Shown: positions 44,386-52,807, counted from the stretch's first letter. The stretch is 64,000 nt of DNA from Oceanidesulfovibrio marinus (GCF_013085545.1 NZ_CP039543.1:2046001-2110000); one strand, 5' to 3'. Numbers and translations: made by a program. The notes: a model not told the origin generated them from the sequence alone.

Positions 44386-44967
44386 TCATTCTTCGCCCAT
44401 CAGCTCCTTGAGCCGTGCCAGACCGCGGTACACGCGCATCTTGGCGGCTTCCGGCGTCACCTCCAGAATATCGCCGAGCTCCTTGAACGAAAGCTCGTTG
44501 AGGAAGCGTAGCGCCACGGCCTCTCGCATGTCCACCGGCAGCATGGCCAGGGAGTCGCCCAGCCTGGCGAGCCGTTCCTGGCGGTGGTAGTGCTCCTCGG
44601 CAGAGTCCCCTGCCCCATGCCCGTTTCCGCTCACATCCGTGTGGTCCGAACCTCCGGGGGCGGCCACGGGCATGGTCCGGCCCACCTGCTCCCGGCCGGA
44701 GCGTCTCTTCAGATGCCGGCGCACCGTGTTCAGGCAGATGGTGTACAGCCAGGAGAAAAACCGCCGCTCCAGGTCGAAGCGGTAGAGGTTCTCGTAGACC
44801 TTGGCGAAAGTCTCCTGCACCAGGTCGTCGGCCTCCTCGGCCGTGCCGGTCATCATATAGGCGATATGAAAGAGCTGGCCCTTGTAAGCGTCTACCAGGC
44901 AGGCGAACTGCTCCCGCTCACCGGCGAGCACTCGCGTGATTATCTCTCGTTCCCGGAGACGCTCCAT
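44386..44967 (-). CDS. ECF (RpoE-like) sigma factor heading the lectin-pilin operon
   Basis: 193 aa. Sigma region 2 (FACLVDAYKGQLFHIAYMMT, then EEADDLVQETFAKVYENL, RRFFSWLYTICLNTVRRHLK), a Gly/His-rich linker (about 100-125), then region 4 (MLPVDMREAVALRFLNELSF, KELGDILEVTPEAAKMRVYR). GGGGG lies before the ATG at 44967. It is divergent from the permease gene at 45122. Followed by the membrane protein and pilin genes, it probably controls its own operon, as many ECF factors do. Confidence 0.92.
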   Translation of the reverse strand: MERLREREIITRVLAGEREQFACLVDAYKGQLFHIAYMMTGTAEEADDLVQETFAKVYENLYRFDLERRFFSWLYTICLNTVRRHLKRRSGREQVGRTMPVAAPGGSDHTDVSGNGHGAGDSAEEHYHRQERLARLGDSLAMLPVDMREAVALRFLNELSFKELGDILEVTPEAAKMRVYRGLARLKELMGEE

Positions 44968-45025
44968 TGCACCCCCATATACTCATGGCAAAACCAAAGG
45001 TAACAATATTTCCTTATTTTTTTTC

Positions 45026-45055
45026 TTGGCAGCGAAATCCTGCTTGAGTCATACT
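45026..45055 (+). promoter_or_regulatory. Candidate sigma70 promoter for permease gene
   Basis: TTGGCA (45026-45031), an 18-base spacer and CATACT (45050-45055). It lies in the divergent region between the ECF gene and the permease gene. Confidence 0.35.
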
Positions 45056-45121
45056 CGCGATATTCATGATTCTGCAACAGCAACGCCTGTATTGCCCGCC
45101 TTATTTGCCGGAGCCCTCGCC

Positions 45122-46336
45122 ATGTTTCTCAGCCTGAAGATCGCGCTCTCATCCCTTGCCGCGCACAAGCTGCGCGCCATCCTCGCCATGCTCGGCGTGT
45201 TCCTCGGCGCCCTGGCCCTCACCGGGGTCCAGCACGTCTCCCTGGGTCTGGTGCGCCAGGCCGAGATCGAGATCGAGAAGCTCGGCCCCAACCTCTTTAT
45301 CGCCATGTCCGGCCAGGTGCACATGCGCCCCAGCGGCTCGGCCAGCGCCTCCAGAGCCGCGGCCACCTTCACCCGGGCCGACGCCCGCGCCCTCATCCAG
45401 AGTCTCCCCTCGGCCGAGGACGGCGCGCCCTACGTCACAAAGCAGCTCGCTGTGCGCTATCAGGCCATCAAGGTGCCGTCCGTGGTGGTGGGCACCACGC
45501 CCAACTACGAAAAAGTGCGCAGCCTGCGCCTGGCCTACGGCCGGTTCTTCACCCAGCACGACGTGGACGACCGCGAGATGGTCTGCGTGATCGGCAACAC
45601 CATCGCCACCAAGCTGTTCGGCTCTCCGACCACGGCGCTGGGCCGGCTGGTCTACTATGCGCAAGCGCCCATGCGCATCATCGGCGTGCTGGAGCCCATG
45701 GGTGCGGATATCGTGGGCACCGACCAGGACGAGCAGGTCTTCGTGCCCATCACCACCTTCATGCGCCGCATGTCCAACCAGGACTACATCAACGGCGTGT
45801 ACATCAACCTGCGCCGGTCCGAAGACGCCGAGCGGGCCAAGGAGGCGGCATCGGCCATCCTGCGCCGCCGTCACACCCTCACCTCCAGCGAGAAGGACGA
45901 TTTCAGCGTGCTCACGGCCAAGGACACCGTGCAGCTCCAGCAACAGGCCCTGGACCTGGTGCAGACCCTCGGCGTCATCAGCTCCAGCATTTCCTTTGCC
46001 GTGGGCGGTCTCGGCATCCTTTCCATCATGATTCTGCTGGTCCGCTCCCGCCGGCTGGAGATCGGCGTGCGCCGCGCCGTAGGCGCCACGCGGCTGGACA
46101 TCGTGCGCCAGTTCCTGCTCGAATCCGGCATGATGGCCACCGTGGGCGGCGGCCTGGGCGTGGGCCTGGCCCTGGGCGTGCTCGCCATTGTCTCCGTGAC
46201 CACCGGCTTCCCCTTTGTGCTGGAGCCCGTGTTCACGGCCCTGGCCATTGGCGGATCGGCAGCTCTCGGCCTGGCCGCCGGCGCCTACCCCGCCTGGCAA
46301 GCCTCGCAGCTGGAAATTCTGGACGTGCTTCGATAA
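45122..46336 (+). CDS. MacB/FtsX-type ABC transporter permease without adjacent ATPase
   Basis: 404 aa from the ATG at 45122 with GGAG 9 bases upstream. Four-TM MacB layout: an N-terminal helix (about 15-40), a large periplasmic domain (about 42-270) and three C-terminal helices (about 285-400). Family motifs are LGVISSSISFAVGGLGILSI, RRLEIGVRRAVGATRLDIVR and AAGAYPAWQASQLEILDVLR. Such permeases handle lipoproteins, peptides or macrolides with a MacB/LolD-type ATPase. No ATPase or MacA adaptor follows here, so partners must be elsewhere. Confidence 0.85.
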   Translation: MFLSLKIALSSLAAHKLRAILAMLGVFLGALALTGVQHVSLGLVRQAEIEIEKLGPNLFIAMSGQVHMRPSGSASASRAAATFTRADARALIQSLPSAEDGAPYVTKQLAVRYQAIKVPSVVVGTTPNYEKVRSLRLAYGRFFTQHDVDDREMVCVIGNTIATKLFGSPTTALGRLVYYAQAPMRIIGVLEPMGADIVGTDQDEQVFVPITTFMRRMSNQDYINGVYINLRRSEDAERAKEAASAILRRRHTLTSSEKDDFSVLTAKDTVQLQQQALDLVQTLGVISSSISFAVGGLGILSIMILLVRSRRLEIGVRRAVGATRLDIVRQFLLESGMMATVGGGLGVGLALGVLAIVSVTTGFPFVLEPVFTALAIGGSAALGLAAGAYPAWQASQLEILDVLR

Positions 46337-46410
46337 GCAGCGACATGTCGTGACAAAACATCGGATTCCGGTTTACAAGGAGCGCAACCCCTTTCCGATA
46401 CACGACGATT

Positions 46411-47163
46411 ATGACCGGCAAAAAAAAGAAACAGAAGCCTTCGGCGCTCATGGCCCCGGTCCGGCTGGAACCGGTGCTGGCCTATCCGTGCCCCAAATGC
46501 GGGGCCGAGGTCACCGTACGCGCGCGGCACAAGGCAGTCACCCTGGTCTGCGAGAAGTGCGACACCTTCTTCGGCGCGCACCCACTGCCGCCTGCCGCGC
46601 TGCTGTCCATCCAGCAGGTCTTTGAAAAGGCTCTCGCCGCCATCCCCAAGCCGTCCGTGGTTCCGGAGAACGCCTATGTCTTCCGCCTGGTGCGGCCCCG
46701 CGACCAGCTCTCCTTCGCCCTTGCCATCGACCTGCAGGTCCTCCTCCAGGCATTCACCAACAATTACGAAGCCACCATCAAGCGCCTCGGCGGCACACGC
46801 ATCCTCACCACCGGGCAGATTTACGACATGAGCAGCTTCGAGGGCTTTGCCACGGCCAACATCACCAACCCCAACTCCGCGGCCAGGGCGTTTATCGACC
46901 TCTCCGCCGACGGCGACTCCCTCGCCGGCCTGAGCGACTACTCCCTTGTTGCCTTCGAGGGCGTGTGCTCCGGCTTCATGGGACAGCACAACCCCAACAC
47001 CCTGCTCTTCGGCGACTGCGCCCTGGTGGGCGTGGACGGCTACGAGCCCGAGGCCGGACACATTTTTGACGAGATCGTCTTCGAGCTGCCCATCTCCTCC
47101 AAGCGGAACCGCTCCAGCCGCAACATCGTGTTCACCAGGCCGTCAAAGCACAGCGTGGAGTAG
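46411..47163 (+). CDS. Zinc-ribbon protein of unknown function
   Basis: 250 aa. A basic N-terminus (MTGKKKKQKP) precedes a treble zinc ribbon: CPKCGAEVTVR and VCEKCDTFFG. The remaining 180 residues form an alpha/beta domain (AYVFRLVRPRDQLSFALAID, then FATANITNPNSAARAFIDLS) without a recognised family. The ribosome site is weak. It follows the permease gene by 74 bases on the same strand. Confidence 0.65.
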   Translation: MTGKKKKQKPSALMAPVRLEPVLAYPCPKCGAEVTVRARHKAVTLVCEKCDTFFGAHPLPPAALLSIQQVFEKALAAIPKPSVVPENAYVFRLVRPRDQLSFALAIDLQVLLQAFTNNYEATIKRLGGTRILTTGQIYDMSSFEGFATANITNPNSAARAFIDLSADGDSLAGLSDYSLVAFEGVCSGFMGQHNPNTLLFGDCALVGVDGYEPEAGHIFDEIVFELPISSKRNRSSRNIVFTRPSKHSVE

Positions 47164-47324
47164 CTCCGCCGGTGCATCCGGGCTGCGACTGTCCATCCCC
47201 ATAATCCTGTCCGTTCCGGACAGAGGTTATCGCTCCCGCCCGTCACTTCCTGAGCGGTATCGCCAGCGTCTTTGCCTGTCCCAAAAAGTGGCGAACAACT
47301 CCTGCTTCCTCCACTTCATACCCG

Positions 47325-47352
47325 TTGACTGCGACCTTTTTTGTCTTATCAT
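47325..47352 (+). promoter_or_regulatory. Candidate promoter of hsp20 gene
   Basis: TTGACT (47325-47330), 16 bases, TATCAT (47347-47352; five of six -10 matches). It would start transcription about 40 bases before the ATG. No CIRCE element is seen. Confidence 0.5.
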
Positions 47353-47399
47353 TATCTTGTCTTTCCCTTGAACTATTAAACCATTTCAGGAGGTTGGAC

Positions 47400-47852
47400 A
47401 TGTACACCCGTTTTCTTCCCGAAATTCGCAGACGTGCCCGCGAGGAAGGTTCTCCCATGTCGATAGCTGACTTGATGGAAGACTTCTGGCGCGGTTCCTT
47501 TTCCCCGGAGACCTCACCCAGGACCATGGGATATCCGGCTTTGGACATCGCCGAGAACGAAGACTCCGTGACCGTGACGGCCGAGGTGCCCGGCATGAAG
47601 GCCGAGGACATCGACGTGACCCTGGAGCGCGGCGTGCTGACCATCAAGGGCGAAAAGAAGTTCGAGGACGAACGCAAGGGCGAGAACTTCCACCGCATCG
47701 AACGCAGTTACGGCTCGTTCCAGCGGGTGGTGCAACTGCCCACCGAGGTGGACGATGAGAAGGTGACCGCCAACTACAAGGACGGCGTGCTGACCCTGTC
47801 CATGCCCAAGTCGCCGGCGGCCAAGAAGCGCAAGATCGAGATCGGGGCGTAA
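47400..47852 (+). CDS. Small heat-shock protein, Hsp20/alpha-crystallin family
   Basis: 150 aa from the ATG at 47400, fixed by a perfect AGGAGG six bases upstream. The alpha-crystallin domain is about 45-140: ALDIAENEDSVTVTAEVPGM, LERGVLTIKGEK, then the ANYKDGVLTLSMPK motif. The C-terminal KKRKIEIGA provides an I-x-I-like tail. ATP-independent holdase. It ends in a strong bidirectional terminator. Confidence 0.95.
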   Translation: MYTRFLPEIRRRAREEGSPMSIADLMEDFWRGSFSPETSPRTMGYPALDIAENEDSVTVTAEVPGMKAEDIDVTLERGVLTIKGEKKFEDERKGENFHRIERSYGSFQRVVQLPTEVDDEKVTANYKDGVLTLSMPKSPAAKKRKIEIGA

Positions 47853-47896
47853 TGAAACAGCGCCGGACACGGCGCATCCATTCCTGTGAAGCGAAA

Positions 47897-47924
47897 AGCG
47901 CCGAGGGCGATTGCCCTCGGCGCT
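47897..47924. terminator. Bidirectional terminator after hsp20
   Basis: Twelve-base perfect stem AGCGCCGAGGGC / GCCCTCGGCGCT, loop GATT, with AAAA on the left and TGTGT on the right, between convergent genes. Confidence 0.85.
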
Positions 47925-48037
47925 TGTGTATTGTGTGAGGTTAGCGGAGTTGACCGGTTCAAGCCGGTTAAGTGCATACCCCTCTATTATATGGATGGGC
48001 GTCGCGCCGTCTTTTAGACGGAACTCCCTGAAGCAGC

Positions 48038-49825
48038 CTACGCCGCCCGGCGTTTGCCGGCCCGACGCGACGGCGGCGCGTTGCGCTCCTCTGCAGCCAC
48101 GAAGCCCATGTCCTCTTCCATGCGCCGCACCTTCTCGCGCACGCGCTTGGCGATCTGCCGCACCTTGCTCAGCTCCTGTGGTCCGAACGGCCGCGTCTCC
48201 AGGGTCAGCCCGGCCACGTCCATGAACTCGTTGTACAGGTATGGCAGGAACACCGGGTCGCTGCGCAGAAAGGCGTTGAGCCTCTTCAGGCCCTCGAAGC
48301 TCTGTGCTGCGTTGCGCTCCGGCTTTTTGGCGAGCTTTTCGAACTCCTTGACCATCTGCCGCAGCCGGGTGTTCCACTGCTGCGACCGGCTGGGGAATAC
48401 CGGCGCCTGCTGCGGCGCATGCGCTGCGCCCACTGCGTTCGTAAAATGTTCCAGGCTGCCGGGCTCCGAGGCGAAAAATCCTTCCATGACCGCCTTGGAA
48501 AAGTCGAGCTGCTGCGCACCCTGGATCACAGCGCCGCCGCCGTAGAGGCAACCCGTGGGCAGCCCCAGGCGTCTGATGTCGCCAATGAGGTCGCGCAGTG
48601 CCGTGGTGTAGGAAAGCGTGGAGTGCAGGGTCTCGCCATCGGCGTTTTCCAGGGTCACGCTTCCCTTGACGTTGTTGTGGTGGCCGCCGGCGTGGCTGTG
48701 ATCGCCCTTCCAGGCGAAGTCCATGCCCGCCAGAAGGATGCGGCCCACGCCCATCCAGGCCAGCAGGCGATACAGCGTTACCGAGACATTGGTGCCGGCA
48801 TTGAATACCGGCTCGCGGTCCGCCAGAGCGTAGGTGCCCAGGCCGCCACGCGTCCAGAAAGGAATGGCCGGGCCCGGATAGTTTTCCAGCACCTCGGGGT
48901 CGAGTTTGGTGGAGTACAGCAGCGGAATGCCTTTCGCGAACTCGGGGTCCAGCCGCTTGAAGACCTTGCGCATGCCGCGGCTGTAGTCGATGGCCATGCA
49001 GAAATGGGGGACCAGCCCGTACTTCTGCAACGCCGGCAGGGTCTGCAACGCCGTGGCGTAGCAGGCATGTCCTGGCGATTGCGCCATATTCGCCGCGAAC
49101 ATCTCCAGGGAAGGACCGGCGCCCAGGATCACGGCGGAGACTCCGGCCGCAGCGCCTTGCAGCCGGGCCACGGAGCCGTCCTCGAAGGCGCGCTTGAAGT
49201 TGGAAAGCTCGTTGCCCACCATGGTGTCCTGCTTTTTGCGCAGGGTGGCGAACTCCACGGACATGTTTTCCAAGGTGTTGCGGATGATGCGACCCAGGCG
49301 GTCGTACTCCGGCCCCATCTGCCTGCTGGGCATGTCGCCCCGGAAGATGATCCGGCCGAACACGAAGTGCACGTCCACCCGGCGCAACGCCTCGTAGATC
49401 GCGTTCTCGTCCGGCGGCAGAATGATCAGGCGGCCGGCCTCGATAAAGGGGCTGTAATCGGTCTGGCCCAGGCACGCCACCAGCACCTCGGCGCGCGGCT
49501 CTACGACCAACACCGTGTGCGCAGGCGGCGCGGACTTCAGAATTTCGTTGAGCCCGTAGCCAAGGTTCACGCCCACCAGCACCGTCAGGCCTTTGGCGTC
49601 GCGCTCCTCCATCGCGCCCCAGTCCTTGTAGAACACGGGTGGAGCAGCCGCGGCGAACAGGGTGGCGCCGTTCTCCATCCGCCAGTCCAAGCGTCCGGCA
49701 TGGTTGACGATACGTTCCGCGACTGCCTCCGGCTGGACCATCTGCGACTTGATCCACTCCAGGGTGGCGGTCATGCGACCGGCCAAGGCCTCCAGATTCC
49801 GTGTGAGGTGTGGTAAGCGTTCCAT
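48038..49825 (-). CDS. DUF115 / motility accessory factor (MptE-like) family protein
   Basis: 595 aa from the ATG at 49825, chosen because homology begins at LTRNLEALAGRM and upstream codons look non-coding; an ATG at 49876 has a better ribosome site (GGGAG) and is possible. Conserved blocks are LTVLVGVNLGYGLNEIL, AVILGAGPSLEM, FKRLDPEFAKGIPLLYSTKL and ILLAGMDFAWKGDHSHAGGH. DUF115 proteins occur in flagellin glycosylation loci (Maf/Caj) and may be glycosyltransferases or pyrophosphokinase relatives. No flagellar gene is near, so the target is unclear. Confidence 0.82.
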   Translation of the reverse strand: MERLPHLTRNLEALAGRMTATLEWIKSQMVQPEAVAERIVNHAGRLDWRMENGATLFAAAAPPVFYKDWGAMEERDAKGLTVLVGVNLGYGLNEILKSAPPAHTVLVVEPRAEVLVACLGQTDYSPFIEAGRLIILPPDENAIYEALRRVDVHFVFGRIIFRGDMPSRQMGPEYDRLGRIIRNTLENMSVEFATLRKKQDTMVGNELSNFKRAFEDGSVARLQGAAAGVSAVILGAGPSLEMFAANMAQSPGHACYATALQTLPALQKYGLVPHFCMAIDYSRGMRKVFKRLDPEFAKGIPLLYSTKLDPEVLENYPGPAIPFWTRGGLGTYALADREPVFNAGTNVSVTLYRLLAWMGVGRILLAGMDFAWKGDHSHAGGHHNNVKGSVTLENADGETLHSTLSYTTALRDLIGDIRRLGLPTGCLYGGGAVIQGAQQLDFSKAVMEGFFASEPGSLEHFTNAVGAAHAPQQAPVFPSRSQQWNTRLRQMVKEFEKLAKKPERNAAQSFEGLKRLNAFLRSDPVFLPYLYNEFMDVAGLTLETRPFGPQELSKVRQIAKRVREKVRRMEEDMGFVAAEERNAPPSRRAGKRRAA

Positions 49826-49893
49826 ACGCGCGGTTTTGCAAAGTCTTTGCCACACGCCTGGAACCTTTCCGACCATATACGCTCCCGCCCTTG

Positions 49894-49906
49894 TCAGCAC
49901 TGCTGA
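49894..49906. promoter_or_regulatory. Inverted repeat upstream of cysteine synthase fusion
   Basis: TCAGCA-C-TGCTGA, a perfect 6-1-6 repeat in the divergent intergenic region, adjacent to a second palindrome. Possible operator half of a two-site element. Confidence 0.4.
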
Positions 49907-49907
49907 T

Positions 49908-49921
49908 TTGGACTAGTCCAA
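49908..49921. promoter_or_regulatory. 14-base perfect palindrome, candidate operator
   Basis: TTGGACTAGTCCAA, perfectly palindromic, 48 bases before the cysteine synthase fusion start and one base after the previous repeat. It has the look of a dimeric regulator site; the regulator is not identified (an Rrf2/CymR-type cysteine regulator is one guess). Confidence 0.45.
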
Positions 49922-49968
49922 TAGGGCTTGAACCCTTGTCAATTCTGACCTCCGAAAGGAATGGAAAT

Positions 49969-52281
49969 ATGTCTCCCGTTATCAACGCCGATGTTTTGCA
50001 AGCAATAGGCAACACGCCGCTTGTCACCATCAACCGGATGAATCCCAACCCCCGCGTCAAGATTCTGGCCAAGCTCGAAGGCAAGAACCCCGGGGGATCG
50101 ATCAAGGACCGCGTTGGCCTCGCCCTCATCGAGGCGGCCGAGAAGTCCGGCGAGCTCGTTCCCGGCAAGATCGTCATCGAGGCCACCTCCGGCAACACCG
50201 GCATCGGCCTCGCCATGGTCTGCGCCGTCAAGGGCTACCCCTTGCGCCTGCTCATGGCCTCCACGGCCTCCAGGGAGCGCAAGCAGATTCTGCTCGCCTA
50301 CGGCGCCTCCATCCAGCTCACCCCCGGCCACCTCTCCACGGACGGCGCCATCGAGGAAGCGTACCGCATGGCCCGCGAGGAGCCGGACAAGTACGTGCTC
50401 ATGGACCAATTCAACAATCGGGCCTCCATCGACGCGCACTACTACGGCACCGGCCTGGAAATATGGGAGCAGACCGGCGGCGAGGTGACCCACGTGGTGG
50501 CCACCCTGGGCACCTCCGGCACGGTCATGGGCATCACCAAGCGGCTCAAGGAGATGAACCCGGCCACCAAGATGATCGCCCTGGAACCGCGCCCCGGCCA
50601 CAAGATCCAGGGCCTCAAGAACATGCACGCCTCCTACCCGCCCGGCATCTTCGATCGCCACGTGCCGGACGAAATTCGCCCGGTGGACGACGAGGAGTCT
50701 TTCGAGGCGTGCCGCCGCCTGGCGCGAGAGGAGGGCCTTCTGGTGGGCATGAGCTCCGGCGCGGCCATGGCTGGGGCCATGCGCCTGGCCAAAGAGCTGG
50801 ACAGCGGCACCATCGTTGTGCTTTTCCCGGACGGCGGCGAGCGCTACCTCTCCACTCCGCTCTTCGCCCCGCCGCCGGAGCGCGGCGTGCGCGTATTCGA
50901 CCTTGCCCGCGGCGAGTCCACCATCGTGGCCACGGAAACCATGGGCGAAGCGCCCACGGCCGGCTTCTTCACCATGGGCCCTGCCCTGGACCGCCTGGGC
51001 GATCTGGACGCCTGGCGGCGCATCCTGAGCCTGGATCTGATGACGCGTTATCTGAACGGGCAGGGACGCAAGGCCAAGGCCGTGGTCAGCCTGGCCGACC
51101 TGGACGACAGCGCGCTGAAGGCCGCGCGGGCCGCCGGACTCTCCCGCAAGGAGCACGCCGGCCGCGCCCTGGACCAGGTCAAGGAGCTCGCCGCCAGGCT
51201 CGGCGTGTCGGACGCCGTCTCCTTCCATCTGGCCGGCAACCACCAGGAAACCGCCCTGGACATCTGCCGCAAGCTGCTGGCCAAGGGCGCGGCCTACGAG
51301 AAGCTGCGCTCCGTCTACTTCGACGTGCTGCGCTACGCAGACTACGGCCGCATGACCTCCATGGACCTGGAGAAGATATCCCTGGGCAAAACCGTGGACC
51401 TGGCCGAGTACGCCAAGGACAACCCCAAGGACTTCACCCTGCTCAAGCGGGCCAGCCTGGAGGACCTCAAGCACGACGACATCGTCAAGACCGAGTGGGG
51501 CAACGTGCGGCCCTCGTGGTTCTTGCAGCACGCCGCCGTGGCAGCGGACACCCTGGGCGAGATCGCCGGGTTCATGGCCTCGGAGGCGCACGTGTTCCCG
51601 CATCTGGAGAACTTCCGCGCCATCCTCGCCATTGGCCGCAGCCTGGAGCCCGGCGCATGGCTCGTGGCTAACCATGTGACCTCCGAGATCGGGGGCGCGG
51701 AGCTGGCCGATCTCCTGCGCGATGCCCCGGCCAGGCTGGTGCGGATGTGGTATCTGTCCACGTCCTACAGAAAGCCGCTCTCCCTTTCCGACAAGAGCTT
51801 CGCCATGTGGAAGCGCAACCACGCCAAGGTGTTGCACGCTGCCGGCGATCTCCATCTGGCGGCAGACGGCGCCAAGCCGCTGGCCGATACACCCAAGGCC
51901 GCCGCGGCTTTGGAAGCAGCGCTCGGCGAGAGCCTGGAGGACGATCTCAGTCTGCACCGCTTCTGGCCGGAGCTGTTCTCTTTCTGCCGGACCGCGGCCC
52001 AGCTCGGCGCACATGGCGCCATGAACCCGGCCGAGGCCGCGTCCATGGAAAATGCGCTGCTCGATGTGGACGCCGTGCTCGGTGTTCTGGGCGAGAACAG
52101 CCTGCCGCTCCCTGCCACCAAGTGGCCGGCTGAGGTGGCCGCCCTGGTAGCGGAGCGTGAGCAAGCCCGTCAGGACAAGGACTTCGGCAAGGCCGACGAG
52201 CTGCGCGACATCCTGCGAAGCAAGGGCTACGAGGTGGAAGACGCGCCGCAGGGCACGCGCCTCTTCCCGACACAGTGCTGA
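49969..52281 (+). CDS. Cysteine synthase fused to a cysteinyl-tRNA synthetase-like domain lacking catalytic motifs
   Basis: 770 aa from the ATG at 49969 (GAAAGGAATGG before it). Residues 1-330: O-acetylserine sulfhydrylase fold with PLP-Lys46 in NPGGSIKDRVG, ATSGNTGIG, LGTSGTVMGITKRL and VVLFPDGGERYLST. Residues 355-770 follow the order of CysRS: VSLADLDDSALKAARAAGLS, SVYFDVLRYADYGRMTSMDL, VRPSWFLQHAAVAADTLG, PHLEN, then a C-terminal ADELRDILRSKGYEVEDAPQ GT box. The HIGH motif is absent and KMSKS is lost (LSLSDKSFAM), and zinc ligands are replaced, so tRNA charging is unlikely. The fusion may regulate or chaperone cysteine for CysRS. Confidence 0.88.
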   Translation: MSPVINADVLQAIGNTPLVTINRMNPNPRVKILAKLEGKNPGGSIKDRVGLALIEAAEKSGELVPGKIVIEATSGNTGIGLAMVCAVKGYPLRLLMASTASRERKQILLAYGASIQLTPGHLSTDGAIEEAYRMAREEPDKYVLMDQFNNRASIDAHYYGTGLEIWEQTGGEVTHVVATLGTSGTVMGITKRLKEMNPATKMIALEPRPGHKIQGLKNMHASYPPGIFDRHVPDEIRPVDDEESFEACRRLAREEGLLVGMSSGAAMAGAMRLAKELDSGTIVVLFPDGGERYLSTPLFAPPPERGVRVFDLARGESTIVATETMGEAPTAGFFTMGPALDRLGDLDAWRRILSLDLMTRYLNGQGRKAKAVVSLADLDDSALKAARAAGLSRKEHAGRALDQVKELAARLGVSDAVSFHLAGNHQETALDICRKLLAKGAAYEKLRSVYFDVLRYADYGRMTSMDLEKISLGKTVDLAEYAKDNPKDFTLLKRASLEDLKHDDIVKTEWGNVRPSWFLQHAAVAADTLGEIAGFMASEAHVFPHLENFRAILAIGRSLEPGAWLVANHVTSEIGGAELADLLRDAPARLVRMWYLSTSYRKPLSLSDKSFAMWKRNHAKVLHAAGDLHLAADGAKPLADTPKAAAALEAALGESLEDDLSLHRFWPELFSFCRTAAQLGAHGAMNPAEAASMENALLDVDAVLGVLGENSLPLPATKWPAEVAALVAEREQARQDKDFGKADELRDILRSKGYEVEDAPQGTRLFPTQC

Positions 52282-52309
52282 CACGGGTCAATCAACATAT
52301 CCACGCAAA

Positions 52310-52337
52310 AAAGGGGAGTCCATTCGGGCTCCCCTTT
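52310..52337. terminator. Bidirectional terminator after cysteine synthase fusion
   Basis: AAAGGGGAG / CTCCCCTTT (nine-base stem, loop of ten), between convergent genes. Confidence 0.8.
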
Positions 52338-52375
52338 CTCGTTGCGCCGTACGGCGCATGCTCGATGCGAGCTTG

Positions 52376-52807
52376 TTACTTCTTGGCGCCGGCGGGCTTC
52401 TTCTCTTCCGCCTTCTTCTCCGCAGCCTTGGCCGAAGCTTCGGCAGCCTTCTCCATGGCCTGCTGCGAGGCTTCGGGGCCATCGGCGCAGACCGTGGCGC
52501 AGGAAACATCGCCAAGCACCACGGGGGCCGGCTCCGGCTCGGTGGAGGTCACGCGGAAGCTCAGCTCCTCTTCGGCCTGAATCTCCTCGCGCCACTCCAG
52601 CTCCAGGGTAAGCTTCTGCTTGCCCTTTTTCACCGCGGCCTCAAGCTCCAGCTCGATGGATTCGGCAGGCTTCAGGGTGACGAACTCGGCCCCGCGCTGC
52701 ACCACCACTGTCTTCTCCTTGAAGCTCTTGACCAGATCTTCCAGGAAGTTGGTGACGGACTTGAAGTCCATGCTGCCCTTGACGCTGATACCGCTTTTGT
52801 CGCTCAT
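52376..52807 (-). CDS. amphi-Trp domain-containing protein
   Basis: 143 aa. The core (about 1-80) has the family pattern with a central ELEWREE motif on an amphipathic beta segment (KQKLTLELEWREEIQAEEEL). The C-terminal about 45 residues are Ala/Glu/Lys-rich and probably helical (EASQQAMEKAAEASAKAAEK). The amphi-Trp family is of unknown function and often occurs in small operons. It is the second gene after a coiled-coil protein 54 bases upstream. Confidence 0.65.
   Translation of the reverse strand: MSDKSGISVKGSMDFKSVTNFLEDLVKSFKEKTVVVQRGAEFVTLKPAESIELELEAAVKKGKQKLTLELEWREEIQAEEELSFRVTSTEPEPAPVVLGDVSCATVCADGPEASQQAMEKAAEASAKAAEKKAEEKKPAGAKK

Noticed and set aside
49969-52281. Functional cysteinyl-tRNA synthetase
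   Set aside because: HIGH is absent and KMSKS is not preserved; zinc-site residues are also replaced.
49939-52284. 781-aa open frame opposite the cysteine synthase fusion
   Set aside because: Antisense shadow of a well-supported gene; no domain or ribosome site.
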